DNA of 64,000 nucleotides from Desulfobacteraceae bacterium (GCA_016743945.1 JADGFI010000008.1:182414-246413); one strand, 5' to 3'; positions 27,201-38,075 are shown, numbered from the stretch's first letter. Notes: generated from the sequence alone by a model not told the origin. Made by a program: numbers and translations.

Positions 27201-27860
27201 GGTCAGGGCCACCTTCAGGTTCACAGGTCGTTTTAAAATCTGGGACAGGATATTGATTTTCCCGCGAAGCATTTGTGCCTGTTCTTTGAGGGAATCAGGA
27301 TCACCGTTGAAAAGCGCATTTCCTTTAATGGTAACGACAACACCCAGCTCTTTTTTTTGTTTAAAACACTTCCACAGGTTCACCAGGGCCTTCCGGGTCG
27401 GTGTGGATGTGTCATGGAGCAGGGCAGCCGGTATTTCCTGGACAATAATTCTGGATCCTAAAAAAATCTGCAGCAGCGAATCCTGGTTATAACTGGGATA
27501 GAATTGGTTGGCTTGGTTTTTCCAGTCGGAATAGGTGTCTATAAGACTGGTTTTACCCGTCCCGGCTTCTCCCATGACAATATAGGGCTGGTACATCATG
27601 ATGGATCTTCTGAACTGGGCGGGTATGTTTTTTAAAAAGAGTTTCCATACCTTCACAAGGCTTTTCGGGGCTAAAAAATCTTCTTTTACCTCTTTTGCTT
27701 CGGGCACTGGCGGTGTTGCTTTTTTTCTTCGTTTGATAATGATGAATATCAGCAGGGCAACAAGTAAAACAGCAATCAAAAAACCTGCCAGGGCCCATCC
27801 GTTGGAAGGCAAAAAAGACTTTATATAGGGGCTTGCAAATAATTTTTTTATCCAATTCAT
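24216..27860 (-). CDS. tssM: T6SS inner-membrane protein TssM (IcmF family)
   Basis: A 1214-residue TssM. One N-terminal membrane segment is seen (about 21-43), then a GTPase-like domain with Walker A GEAGTGKTS (about 96-104), a second membrane segment (about 362-380) and a large periplasmic part ending in the beta-rich domain that binds TssJ. Many TssM have two N-terminal segments before the GTPase domain; only one is clear here. A 10-G tract at 25051-25060 codes for WGGGAG in the periplasmic part. It lies 19 bp after clpV. Confidence 0.93.
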   Translation of the reverse strand: MNWIKKLFASPYIKSFLPSNGWALAGFLIAVLLVALLIFIIIKRRKKATPPVPEAKEVKEDFLAPKSLVKVWKLFLKNIPAQFRRSIMMYQPYIVMGEAGTGKTSLIDTYSDWKNQANQFYPSYNQDSLLQIFLGSRIIVQEIPAALLHDTSTPTRKALVNLWKCFKQKKELGVVVTIKGNALFNGDPDSLKEQAQMLRGKINILSQILKRPVNLKVALTFMNHVAGFPEFSLFLRNNNMPFELEIDSQNQLHDLENFIKPYEEFFSNALLSEGSKDYLKIVAFCQNAPVMLSGLSRFLRILTDPDSLSASPVVNSIFFTSDSLNEDKPLSNPFKSHVSIKKVRSYHPLKKHKITAAALIIAGLSYLLFSYQYKLTHFQQIRVNLEAINNTMIKTDQTDKKIHDQVSQLLNNLKGESEKVLDERFLIDFFPGAQREIDALVIKTKKDVKEKIIHTVLGPELLQLKVQNDADKKNLLILGLIYASNSNALGALIRGNMDFWVTNCNIPRSLITSYLLLSDTSWDKAIPLKGLVDKGVLDTSRRDRSWLLFLKNVEKSQKKSVSPQALSRLQKEAVKLIDELDDSLQTDWFDTLRKFLATETVLGDYIMPGQQGKSSDRNEYKAFKKFLDFFWQLKLDTPEVENITLEELFENLRIMMEFENKKSQKFHFEINNKRFYFNSNELNELITKSSMVMVLKNYAAYYSRYPGLSFFHPASEYEDLVVGISSDDNFYFSQKAALDGRYTKNTYEKDVMPVLKELPGLLEKLPISKAEKTQFSNFMFREVEAYIRKYRVTYETYYKGFKIDADSVGELRYILTQMTLPMGQFQDFLMLLNENLALEHGGNPYFDLIRSKLRPLGFIPLLMQVEKNQFPELIKYKAILRQILDDLLASEPIAAKADDDGLAVLKGMLPPEARIGLDIFLDGPDSYLKMIQKWGGGAGIPEQMLYPFTAPVLQAYLLGQQKIENLIIREWKKMENTYIGPVMDKFPFNPNAQAPVTPEDLKKLAYPTGEFWKKFSTVIGPLCKQDPDGIWQERKFTKASLKYPPHMFREVNYISSLSRIFFNKKGEPQPLVFEVQPHPLPLAEKNLIFVVLSYIRSGKNTVFGFNQQPSWHRFSLEWWKPESASVGVEFMETKEKAGKIFANIAVPNSHWSFYRLLGKADRPEPLTWMWDIESPGEIQWKRAISFSIRKDPWIIFQETPFKEKNLTRENDNDS

Positions 27861-27879
27861 CCGGGATACAATCTCATCC

Positions 27880-30477
<2,598 letters not shown>

Positions 30478-30513
30478 AGCAATCCTCCATCTATTTTTTG
30501 GGGCATTAAATTG

Positions 30514-32118
30514 TTATTCCTCTTCCTTTGTCTGAAGGATGATGGATTCCTCCTCCATTCGTATCATTTCTGTTTCTGAATCCGAGGTCCGCTTGATGGT
30601 GAACACGGGTTTGCCTTCGGAATAAACATATTTCATGGATGTTTTGCTTGACTTGTTTTTACCGAATAAAAGATGATTTCCCTGGGTTTCCATGGGAAGC
30701 TGTGAGCCCTCTCCCCAGTCCAGAAAGCTTTTAATTTCTGCTTGGTACAAATACAGATCCAAAACGACCCGGGCATGTTTAAATGCAGGAAAATAAAAAT
30801 GGCCGGTGTAAATCCCCGGGAGAAAAGGCGCTTTGATTTTCAGATCCCACAGGGGAACATGAACCGTATAATTTTCCTGGGATGTCTCTTCATTGGTGTA
30901 GACCTGATAGGTTTTATCGGTTTCTTCTCCCGATTCACTGACAATCTTGCCCTCCACTGAAATCGGATAGGTTGGGGTCTTAAAAGAGGGCAAATGAACC
31001 TCCCGGTTATCCGCAAGTTCCATCCCCACAATCATTTCCATGTCATAGGCGCCATGGTCTGCATTATAGTGTTTACTCAAATCCTGTTCCTGGGCAGCAG
31101 CGGACAATTTAATGTTAAAAACACGGAAATTTTTGTCAGACAATAGATTGTTCCTGCTCCAGTGTTCTTTTTCAAATTTTACCATGGCGCCAATGGTGCA
31201 GCTTTTTGAGGGGAAGGCGTCCAGGGTCAGCTCAACTTTTTCCAGAGGGTTTTCAAGCTTTGCGGTTTCCAGCTTTTTGCGGTTATCCAGTTCATTTTTA
31301 AGGGCGGTTCGCATGACAATATCCTGGAAAATTCCGTCAATTGACTGCTCCTGCGTGATTTCCATTTCCTGGTGTTTTTCCGAATGGGCATTGAGAATTC
31401 TGGTATTATAACGGAAGGATTCACAAAAAAATGTTTGAATATGTGCGATATCAACCGGGCGGAAGACGGCGGTAGCTTCTGGGTCATCTTTCTTGTCGGT
31501 AAGTTTTACACTTGCATCGCTGTAGTCATAGAAAAAGACCAGGTTGCTGGAATGAACATGCCAGATGAAAAAATCATAAAATGAGGCCCCGTGAATTTTT
31601 TTTTCAAGGCCAAGAAAAATCATCTCCCTGGTTTCTCCCTGAACACTCTCATCAATCCCAAGCGAGATATCCTCAACAATCTGGTCCTCTAATACATCAG
31701 AAATTTTTTTATCCGTATAAAGTTTCACCGGGAAATGTTGTTTCCATAAAACGGCCGGAATATCCTGAAAGCAGATTTCATAGGTGCGCTCGATCGCCGG
31801 TTCTTTTTTTACTTCCCTGTAAACAGATTCCCGGACAGCTTTTTGGGTGACATGTGCGAATATCTCCAGGGGGTCAGGCTTTTTTTTCCCAGGGGCATGG
31901 CGAAGGATAGAAAGCTTGACTCGTATAAGATCCTGGGTGATAAAGGAGGAAAATAGTTGGTCCTTTGATTCGTCTGAAAACAATCCGAATTTTGCCTTAC
32001 CTTCAAACCCGAATGGTGCCAGGTCCAGTTCACAAAATTTGATGTTGCCGCTTGGAATCTCAAACTTTTTCTCATTAATCTGAAGTGAAAGTTTTATTTC
32101 CAATGACTCAGAAAACAT
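30514..32118 (-). CDS. VgrG/TssI-like spike hub (gp27-type part without full spike)
   Basis: A 534-residue protein with a gp27-like first half: RTYEICFQDIPAVLWKQHF, VKLYTDKKISDVLEDQIVED (about 130-165), SFYDFFIWHVHSSNLVFFYD (about 195) and VFRPVDIAHIQTFFCESFRY. The middle (about 300-470) is beta-rich and may include the OB-fold. It ends with only a short strand-rich tail (about 490-534), so the long beta-prism of normal VgrG is missing. The 189-residue beta-prism protein at 16993-17562 probably completes it. The assignment rests on pattern recognition of the gp27 region. Confidence 0.7.
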   Translation of the reverse strand: MFSESLEIKLSLQINEKKFEIPSGNIKFCELDLAPFGFEGKAKFGLFSDESKDQLFSSFITQDLIRVKLSILRHAPGKKKPDPLEIFAHVTQKAVRESVYREVKKEPAIERTYEICFQDIPAVLWKQHFPVKLYTDKKISDVLEDQIVEDISLGIDESVQGETREMIFLGLEKKIHGASFYDFFIWHVHSSNLVFFYDYSDASVKLTDKKDDPEATAVFRPVDIAHIQTFFCESFRYNTRILNAHSEKHQEMEITQEQSIDGIFQDIVMRTALKNELDNRKKLETAKLENPLEKVELTLDAFPSKSCTIGAMVKFEKEHWSRNNLLSDKNFRVFNIKLSAAAQEQDLSKHYNADHGAYDMEMIVGMELADNREVHLPSFKTPTYPISVEGKIVSESGEETDKTYQVYTNEETSQENYTVHVPLWDLKIKAPFLPGIYTGHFYFPAFKHARVVLDLYLYQAEIKSFLDWGEGSQLPMETQGNHLLFGKNKSSKTSMKYVYSEGKPVFTIKRTSDSETEMIRMEEESIILQTKEEE

Positions 32119-32150
32119 ATTTTGGCCTCTGTTGAGTTAGGTATTAATGT

Positions 32151-32633
32151 TTATAGTTTTCCCCTGTTTTCATTGTAATAACAGTCCGGACAAAAAGCGA
32201 GGTCGCCATCCACTTTGGCAGCAACTGCCAGTATGGTTCTGCCGCAGCTGTGGCAGATGATTGTCTGGTTCATCTTTATTTTTCCCGGGGCCGTGATTTC
32301 AGATATCTCTTCAGTTGAATCCTTCTGGGTTTGATCGGCAACTTCAGGTGTTGGTTTCTTTTTTGTCGTAAAGGTCAGATCGGTGTGACAGTTCTCACAG
32401 AGCGTCCATATGCCCAATTTTATCTCATTTTCCGGGTTAATTTCAACCCCACAGATTTTGCAGGTATTGGATTCTTTTTTGGGAACATCTTTTGGGGGCA
32501 GGTGAACAGTGTCCCCAGATTTTGGTTTTGATGGATTCATGAGATCCTCAAAACAATTCGGACAAAAAGTCCAGTCAGCAACCTTTTTGTGATCCGTTTC
32601 GGAAATGCTTTTCCCGCAGCCTTTACAATTCAT
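32151..32633 (-). CDS. Three-zinc-ribbon protein in the T6SS operon
   Basis: A 160-residue protein with three similar zinc-ribbon units: CKGCGKSI with FCPNCFEDL, CKICGVEI with LCENCHTDL, and CHSCGRTI with FCPDCYYN, joined by charged linkers. Each unit has two Cys-x-x-Cys knuckles about 20 residues apart, as in LIM-like or double-ribbon repeats. There are no membrane segments. The ATG at 32633 has AAGGTG 8 nt upstream. It lies between the TssA-like and VgrG-like genes; a chaperone or adaptor role is possible but unproven. Confidence 0.75.
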   Translation of the reverse strand: MNCKGCGKSISETDHKKVADWTFCPNCFEDLMNPSKPKSGDTVHLPPKDVPKKESNTCKICGVEINPENEIKLGIWTLCENCHTDLTFTTKKKPTPEVADQTQKDSTEEISEITAPGKIKMNQTIICHSCGRTILAVAAKVDGDLAFCPDCYYNENRGKL

Positions 32634-32659
32634 ATGCCCCACACCTTGTTGCGTAATGA

Positions 32660-33757
32660 TTAATAATCATCCCCATCGTCATCGTAACCGGTTTCTTCAT
32701 TTGCATGGGTTTCATTGGAACCATTCTGAAGGGAATTCTTTTGTCCTGCCCCATGGAAGGAATCAGGATCTTTGGCGTGAAATCCATTGTCCAGACTAAT
32801 AAAACTTTCCATATCGACATGGTATAATTTTTCCATGGACAGCCATACTGCAGTGTCCCGACACCCATCAAAGGCAAGCAATTCTTCTGTGTTTAAGGCA
32901 AACAGGCGGGTAAATTTCGCAAAGAGGCTGGGAAAATAAATTTGAGGATCAAAATTTCTAATCGTTTGATTAATATCATTTGCGACCAGGGCAGCACCCG
33001 TTTTTTTGTTTTCTTCTAAAAGCTGTTCAAATGCAGTCATTTTTTTTAAAAGTAATTGCAGGGGGGGTGATTCCATACCATTTTGCAAATCATCTGCTCC
33101 TTTTAAAAGGGTTGCTTTTTGGGGCCCTGGCTCAGATTCTATTTCAATGGAGATGCTCTCTTCTTGAGTAGCAGAGTCTCTAATTTGTTTTGTTTCCGGC
33201 TCCCGGTAAATCAGACGGTAATAGGAATCAAGCCAGGCCGTCAGCTTGGCCAATCCATCTACCACTGTTACGGACTGTTTTTCAAGGACATCTTCGATGG
33301 TTGTCCCCAGGTTCCGGCTTATTTCAAGGGCCTCCTGGATGTCAGCCGGAGAAGTGTCTTCCTGCCATATCCGCCATTTTTTTCTTTTTTTTTTCTCTTC
33401 GTTTTCAAGACTCTTATTGGCCTGTTTAAAAAACCAGCTCAAACTGTTTCTTGCATGTTTTGTCCGGTTTTTCAAGGGGCCGATGGCCTCCCAGTTTTCG
33501 CAGAAAACCATTCCCATGGAGTGAAAAATATTTTTGAATGATTTTGGTCCGAATTCATCAAAAAAACCGTAGAGAAAATAGGTGATAATACGAACATCAT
33601 AAATTTCTTCTTCAATTATTTTCCTGGCCTCCAGGGCAGCAGTGGAAAACTTTCCCTCCTGAACCATGCCGGCAAGATCGACAAACCTTGGATCAAGGGT
33701 GTCCAATCCTGGGTTTTTACGTACTGGGAATGCATTGTTCAGTAGTTCTAAATCCAA
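32660..33757 (-). CDS. tssA: TssA-like T6SS protein (ImpA/VasJ family relative)
   Basis: A 365-residue protein. The N-terminal part (about 25-125) resembles ImpA-type domains (LEARKIIEEEIYDVRIITYF). The end (about 290-335) has the pattern FAKFTRLFALNTEELLAFDG followed by DTAVWLSMEKLYHVDME, seen in T6SS-associated ImpA-like proteins. The very C-terminus is acidic. The only usable start is TTG at 33757 (a stop lies four codons upstream), 7 nt after GAGG. TssA proteins guide tube and sheath assembly. Confidence 0.65.
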   Translation of the reverse strand: MDLELLNNAFPVRKNPGLDTLDPRFVDLAGMVQEGKFSTAALEARKIIEEEIYDVRIITYFLYGFFDEFGPKSFKNIFHSMGMVFCENWEAIGPLKNRTKHARNSLSWFFKQANKSLENEEKKKRKKWRIWQEDTSPADIQEALEISRNLGTTIEDVLEKQSVTVVDGLAKLTAWLDSYYRLIYREPETKQIRDSATQEESISIEIESEPGPQKATLLKGADDLQNGMESPPLQLLLKKMTAFEQLLEENKKTGAALVANDINQTIRNFDPQIYFPSLFAKFTRLFALNTEELLAFDGCRDTAVWLSMEKLYHVDMESFISLDNGFHAKDPDSFHGAGQKNSLQNGSNETHANEETGYDDDGDDY

Positions 33758-33886
33758 AGGAGTACCTCATAACAATGTATCTTGCAGAATTAACTGATAG
33801 CATTATCCTTATACCAATATGCCCAACAAATAAACACTTAAAATACAAACCAAGGTTAAAAAAAGATAGTATTCTGGTTTGAAAGC

Positions 33887-34777
33887 TCAGGGAGATGCAA
33901 CATAGCCTTTGAAAATTTTAATTTGCTTATATTGATCATGGTTACCGCGAATTTTATCGTACCCAAGGAAGCTGTCCCGATTGAGCTTTACCCACTGTTT
34001 TTGCGATTTTATCACAAGGGTAACCTGCAAATCAATTCCCGTGGTGCGCAATAGGGGAAATACCTCTTTTTTCAACCTTTTTTTTATTTCGCTGGGCCAG
34101 GGATGGCCCTGGGGCGTCAATTCTTCATGGCAGAAAAGTGTCACTTTTCTGCCTGAAATCGCAATGCTTGTTTTATCGCCAAACACGGCATTCCCACCCA
34201 GAACCGTATGCCCCAGCTTTAAAGGATTCATGTCCACCCGCCTGGGAAAACTACATTTTTCCACACAATTTTCAAGCTCGGGGAAAACAAGTTTGAACAG
34301 CCAGTTCAGGGTCGCAGATGACCTTAAATCAAGCATCTGGATATAATTGGATTTTGTCTGTTCCATATTGCCCAGGCGGTTTAAATTCAGTTCCGGATAA
34401 ACCGATTCAAAAAATTTATATATGAGAGAATGATCAAAATAGCCGATGAACAAATAAAAGGATCGAAGGTTTATCATTCCTTTATCTATGGTTTTTTGAA
34501 AATAGCTTGGCAGGGTACTCTGGGCACTGAGAAGCCCCATATTTAACGTAAGAGTCACATTTCTAAAGGGTTCATGCTGGAATTGGATTTTTTTAATGAG
34601 GCCGGCCTGGGAAGAGAGACTGTTATAACTTTTAAATGTGATCTCTTCCGGCGAATATCCCATAAAGAACAATAACCTTAAAAGAGAAATCATGTCAAAA
34701 TCATGTTTCCGCCTGGACACTTCAGCTTCAATTTTACTTGGATGGACATCCTTTTGCCTGGCGGTATTTTTTTTCAT
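33887..34777 (-). CDS. tssG: T6SS baseplate protein TssG (VasB/ImpH family)
   Basis: A 296-residue TssG homologue. Evidence: an N-terminal FDMISLLRLLFFMG helix, MGLLSAQSTLPSYF (about 99-112), which matches the family's GLLGxxGPLPxH-type block, SFYLFIGYFDHSLIYKFFES (about 124-143), which matches the FHHRLLSLFYRAW position, and a late LGGNAVFGDKTSIAISG block. TssG bridges TssF dimers in the wedge. Its ATG overlaps the stop of the 116-residue gene (ATGA). It is far from tssF, which is unusual because the two are normally adjacent. Confidence 0.75.
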   Translation of the reverse strand: MKKNTARQKDVHPSKIEAEVSRRKHDFDMISLLRLLFFMGYSPEEITFKSYNSLSSQAGLIKKIQFQHEPFRNVTLTLNMGLLSAQSTLPSYFQKTIDKGMINLRSFYLFIGYFDHSLIYKFFESVYPELNLNRLGNMEQTKSNYIQMLDLRSSATLNWLFKLVFPELENCVEKCSFPRRVDMNPLKLGHTVLGGNAVFGDKTSIAISGRKVTLFCHEELTPQGHPWPSEIKKRLKKEVFPLLRTTGIDLQVTLVIKSQKQWVKLNRDSFLGYDKIRGNHDQYKQIKIFKGYVASP

Positions 34778-35124
34778 TGACCTTTGCTCTGCATTTCAAA
34801 GGCTTCCGCCAGGTCTTCAATATGAGACAAGGCCTGATCAATATCACCATTGAGCTCGGTTATCTTCTCATCCTCAACCAGTTGCTTGTCAGTTGCTGAA
34901 AACCTCAGATCCAAGAGTGTTTTTAATTGATTCATTAATGCTTCCAGGAGCTTGTGGCTCTCTCCTGAAAAACGAGTGTTTATCATTTTTTCTAGGGAGC
35001 CATGCAGTTCTGCATATCCCGGCAGAACATGGGAAAGGCTCTTGTTCGGTTTTAAAAAATGATTTGGGGGGATCCATTTTTCCCTCAGTCTTTCCGGGGA
35101 AAATAAAGTGTCGAGTTTGTCCAC
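34774..35124 (-). CDS. Small unknown T6SS-operon protein
   Basis: A 116-residue, mostly helical acidic protein with no family recognised. The C-terminal half (about 60-112) has heptad-like leucines typical of a coiled coil. It starts with GTG overlapping the stop of the methyltransferase gene (TAGTG) and ends in an ATGA overlap with tssG, so its coding nature and co-translation are well supported. It may be a TssG partner or baseplate accessory. Confidence 0.7.
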   Translation of the reverse strand: MDKLDTLFSPERLREKWIPPNHFLKPNKSLSHVLPGYAELHGSLEKMINTRFSGESHKLLEALMNQLKTLLDLRFSATDKQLVEDEKITELNGDIDQALSHIEDLAEAFEMQSKGQ

Positions 35125-36227
35125 TATATTTTACCTTTGTTTTGCTGGCGCATTTTTTTTAATCCCATCAGGTGCACGGAATATTTCATGTAACTTCGAT
35201 GGTGGACACGAACCGTCCATGGCAAATTTTGTTTTTCAAACATAAGTTCTAAATTTTTAATTGCGTGGGGATGATCGCCCTTTGCAAAAAGGGAGCGGAG
35301 CACCCTTTCACTTTTTCCCTTTGCTTGGGATCTCTGGGAATGCCCCCCCAACCAATTTTCAACCGGACAAGCATTCTGATTCCAGTCGTAGGGGGTCGAA
35401 AGGATTGCAGTGGATCCCGGTTTTAAAATTCTTTGAATTTCCTGTAAATGCAGATAAGGATCTGAGACGCAGTCCAGAAGATTTAAGCTCAATCCAAAGG
35501 AAAACAGCGCATCTGAAAAGGGAAGATTCAATACATCACAGGCCCAGAAATCTACATTTTTATCTTCCATGAAATCGGTTTTAATGATTTTCCGGTCATA
35601 TGTAAGCCCCAGCTTTCTTTTCGGATAAGTAAAAATGCCGGTCTTCAATACCTGTACAGCCGCCTGGAGCATGGTGAAATTAAGATCAATACCCAGTACC
35701 ATCCCATTAAAAATTCGTGACAGTTCAAAGCTTGTTCGTCCCACAGAACAACCCAGATCCAGGATAGGGCCGTCAACCGGTTCTATTTTTTTGGGCAGGC
35801 TTTCAGAGAGAAGGCCTAGGATGGATCCCGGTTTTTCTTCAGAATCTTCAGGCTCACCGGGATCAAGATCACCATAATGGTCATAACCGTATGTGGAAAG
35901 ATATTGACGAATGGAGTCATGCATGGATCCGGGTCCCATGCAGTCCCCCAGCAAGGATTCTATTTTTTCGGAAAAATTATTTCTTTTAACAATAGAATAA
36001 GCGGATTGACGGATGAACTCCCTGATATCGGCGACAATAATCGGTATTCCGTCTATAATAGGATATTCACATCGACAGCCAGGGTTCGTACAAATTAAAA
36101 TTCCCTCAATGATTCCGATTTCTTTTTCGGTTAAAACACTGCCGATTTCAAGTGGGTATTCCCCAAGTTCATTTTTTTTGCACTGGGGACACACCGGCTT
36201 TAGTTTTTCAAAGTGGATGGGATTGAT
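35124..36227 (-). CDS. Trm112-type zinc ribbon / SAM-dependent methyltransferase in the T6SS operon
   Basis: About 367 residues. An N-terminal Trm112-like ribbon (CPQC, then CTNPGCRCEYPIIDGIPIIV) is followed from about residue 150 by a class I methyltransferase with SAM motif ILDLGCSVGRTSFELS and the WACDVLNLPFSDALF and ILKPGSTAILSTPYDW motifs. The first standard start is GTG at 36194, but that would remove the IHFEKLKPVCPQC lead-in usual before Trm112 ribbons. An ATC at 36225-36227 lies 8 nt after GGAGG and keeps that frame open, so I place the start there provisionally. Substrate unknown; it lies directly after PAAR. Confidence 0.7.
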   Translation of the reverse strand: MNPIHFEKLKPVCPQCKKNELGEYPLEIGSVLTEKEIGIIEGILICTNPGCRCEYPIIDGIPIIVADIREFIRQSAYSIVKRNNFSEKIESLLGDCMGPGSMHDSIRQYLSTYGYDHYGDLDPGEPEDSEEKPGSILGLLSESLPKKIEPVDGPILDLGCSVGRTSFELSRIFNGMVLGIDLNFTMLQAAVQVLKTGIFTYPKRKLGLTYDRKIIKTDFMEDKNVDFWACDVLNLPFSDALFSFGLSLNLLDCVSDPYLHLQEIQRILKPGSTAILSTPYDWNQNACPVENWLGGHSQRSQAKGKSERVLRSLFAKGDHPHAIKNLELMFEKQNLPWTVRVHHRSYMKYSVHLMGLKKMRQQNKGKI

Positions 36228-36231
36228 AGCA

Positions 36232-36615
36232 TTATCCTCCTATCATAACCGTGGGACATCCGGGGGGCAATATTTTTCCTGTTGGTGAAGGGATCGGCGC
36301 CACACAGGAAACATGGGCCGTCATATCGTTGACCCTGGCAGCAGGCAGACCCCCTATGAAAACCTTTGAGGAACCTTTGGCAACAACACCGGGGCCTGCA
36401 GGTACGCAGGACGGTAGCATACAAGGAGCGGTCATACTGGTTACCGTGGCCGCCGGCATCCCCCCGATCAGAACATTCACTGCCCCTGTCAGAATGGCCA
36501 GGGGAAGAGCAGGATGGGGGACAGGTGTCGGGACCGGAGCCGGCGGATGAATGGGTGCATGGCAATGGGGATTCTCCTGTAACACAAAATCACCGACACG
36601 TGCAGCAGGAGGCAT
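36232..36615 (-). CDS. PAAR-repeat spike tip protein
   Basis: A 127-residue PAAR protein: MPPAARVGDFV start, a proline-rich loop with His residues (HCHAPIHPPAPVP), then IGGMPAATVTSMTAP and IGGLPAARVNDMTAHVSC, ending CPTVMIGG. These are the GD, IGG-x-PAA and His/Cys metal features of PAAR cones. It caps the VgrG spike and can carry effectors; no extra domain is fused here. It is the first gene of the T6SS operon. Confidence 0.92.
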   Translation of the reverse strand: MPPAARVGDFVLQENPHCHAPIHPPAPVPTPVPHPALPLAILTGAVNVLIGGMPAATVTSMTAPCMLPSCVPAGPGVVAKGSSKVFIGGLPAARVNDMTAHVSCVAPIPSPTGKILPPGCPTVMIGG

Positions 36616-36649
36616 AATTAAATTTTCCTTAATTTAAACGGCTTATTTT

Positions 36650-36655
36650 ATTATA
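36650..36655 (-). promoter_or_regulatory. Possible minus-10 element for the T6SS operon
   Basis: On the minus strand a perfect TATAAT lies 35 bp before the PAAR start codon, followed by an AAGGA ribosome binding site. A matching minus-35 is poor (TTAAGT with 18-bp spacing), so activation by another factor would be expected if this is the promoter. Confidence 0.35.
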
Positions 36656-36725
36656 AAGGGCAACCATATTTTTACTTAAAATTTAGTAACATTCGTCTGT
36701 TATAAAAACAAGAAATTTATAATCT

Positions 36726-36783
36726 TTGACATTAATACCAGGTTTGATAGACTATATTCCAATACGATCAGACGAATATAGTC
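36726..36783. promoter_or_regulatory. Control region between T6SS and HD-GYP gene with inverted repeat
   Basis: A perfect TTGACA (36726-36731) points toward the HD-GYP gene. Downstream, GACTATATTC (36750-36759) and GAATATAGTC (36774-36783) form a perfect 10-bp inverted repeat with a 14-bp spacer. A second pair, ATTCGTCTG (36691-36699) and CAGACGAAT (36769-36777), is inverted over 69 bp. These look like operator sites serving the divergent genes. Confidence 0.4.
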
Positions 36784-36868
36784 TTTGCGATTCAAAATTG
36801 ATCCCTCTTAAGTTACCATGAAAATTTATATTGTTTTAAGTCATTATTTGAACTTGGGAATAAAAAAT

Positions 36869-37954
36869 ATGGAAAAGAAAAACCGGATCTTGATTGTTGA
36901 CGATAATGACAGTATCAGGCAATTGCTCCAGGCAATGCTGGAAAAACTTGGATATGAAACGGAAACTGCCAGTGACGGTTTTGAGGCATTATCAAAGCTT
37001 GTCTTTGATATTGATTTAATTTTGCTGGATATCCTCATGCCGGGAATGGACGGGCTTGAAGTGGTACACGCGATACGCAAACAAGAAGATTATAAAGACA
37101 TACCCATCATCATGGTAACCGGTCTTTCCAGTCGGGAAGACAGGATTCGCGCTGTAGAAGTCGGAGCCAATGACTTTATTTCCAAACCCATTGATATGAC
37201 GGAAATCAAGGTGAGAACCTCCTCATTGTTAAAGATGAAAAAGGCCCAGGACGATTTAAAACGTCACCGAAAGGAGCTGGAAACAATTGTTCAGCGCCGT
37301 ACCCTGGCGTTGCGCGCCTCCATGCGGGATGTTGTAAAAGCACAGCGTCAGCTCCAGGACGCCCACATGGAAACGATTCACAGACTTGTTGTGGCAGCAG
37401 AATTTAAGGACACGGGGACTGCTTCTCATATAAAACGAATGAGCCTTTTTTCTGCCATGTTGGCGACTTTGATGAATCTCTCGTCCGGTGAGGTTGACAT
37501 GATCCTCCACGCAAGCCCCCTCCATGACATAGGAAAAATAGGGACCCCGGAAGAGATTTTGCTTAAACCCGGGCGATTAAATCAACTGGAATGGAATTTA
37601 ATACAGCAGCATCCGGTTATGGGAAGCCAGATCCTTATAAATTCAAATTCAATCTTGTTGCAGACGGGCGAAATCATTGCCATCACCCACCATGAAAAAT
37701 GGGATGGTACTGGGTATCCCTTTGGATTAAAAGAAAAAGAAATTCCTTTGAGCGGAAGAATCTGTGCCATTGCAGATGTTTTTGATGCACTCACAAGTGT
37801 ACGCCCCTACAAACGAGCCTATTCCAATGCCAAGAGCCTTGAAATTATGGAAAAGGGAGCGGGCACTCATTTTGATCCCCAGCTTTTTGCCTTGTTTACC
37901 GACAATATGAAAGAAGTTGAAAATATTCAAAAACAATATATCACTGCGGCATAA
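36869..37954 (+). CDS. Response regulator with HD-GYP c-di-GMP phosphodiesterase domain
   Basis: About 361 residues: receiver (about 5-120; ILIVDDND, LILLDILMPGMDG, VTGLSS, FISKPID), a coiled-coil linker (about 125-175) and an HD-GYP domain (about 180-345) with HDIGKIGTPEEILLKPG, HHEKWDGTGYP and the IADVFDALTSVRPYK segment. All HD-GYP hallmark residues are present, so activity on cyclic di-GMP is expected. The start at 36869 is preferred since ILIVDD follows within seven residues; an ATG at 36818 is also open. It is divergent from the T6SS operon and may tune it through c-di-GMP, which is inference. Confidence 0.92.
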   Translation: MEKKNRILIVDDNDSIRQLLQAMLEKLGYETETASDGFEALSKLVFDIDLILLDILMPGMDGLEVVHAIRKQEDYKDIPIIMVTGLSSREDRIRAVEVGANDFISKPIDMTEIKVRTSSLLKMKKAQDDLKRHRKELETIVQRRTLALRASMRDVVKAQRQLQDAHMETIHRLVVAAEFKDTGTASHIKRMSLFSAMLATLMNLSSGEVDMILHASPLHDIGKIGTPEEILLKPGRLNQLEWNLIQQHPVMGSQILINSNSILLQTGEIIAITHHEKWDGTGYPFGLKEKEIPLSGRICAIADVFDALTSVRPYKRAYSNAKSLEIMEKGAGTHFDPQLFALFTDNMKEVENIQKQYITAA

Positions 37955-38075
37955 TATTTCCAATGTTCTTATGGCACATCAGCCAAATACTGTCTGCTTC
38001 CAGGCAATTTTGGAAACGAATCGGAATAAAAGAACGGCAACCACATAGAAAAAATTAAAATGGAGGTTACAAAAA

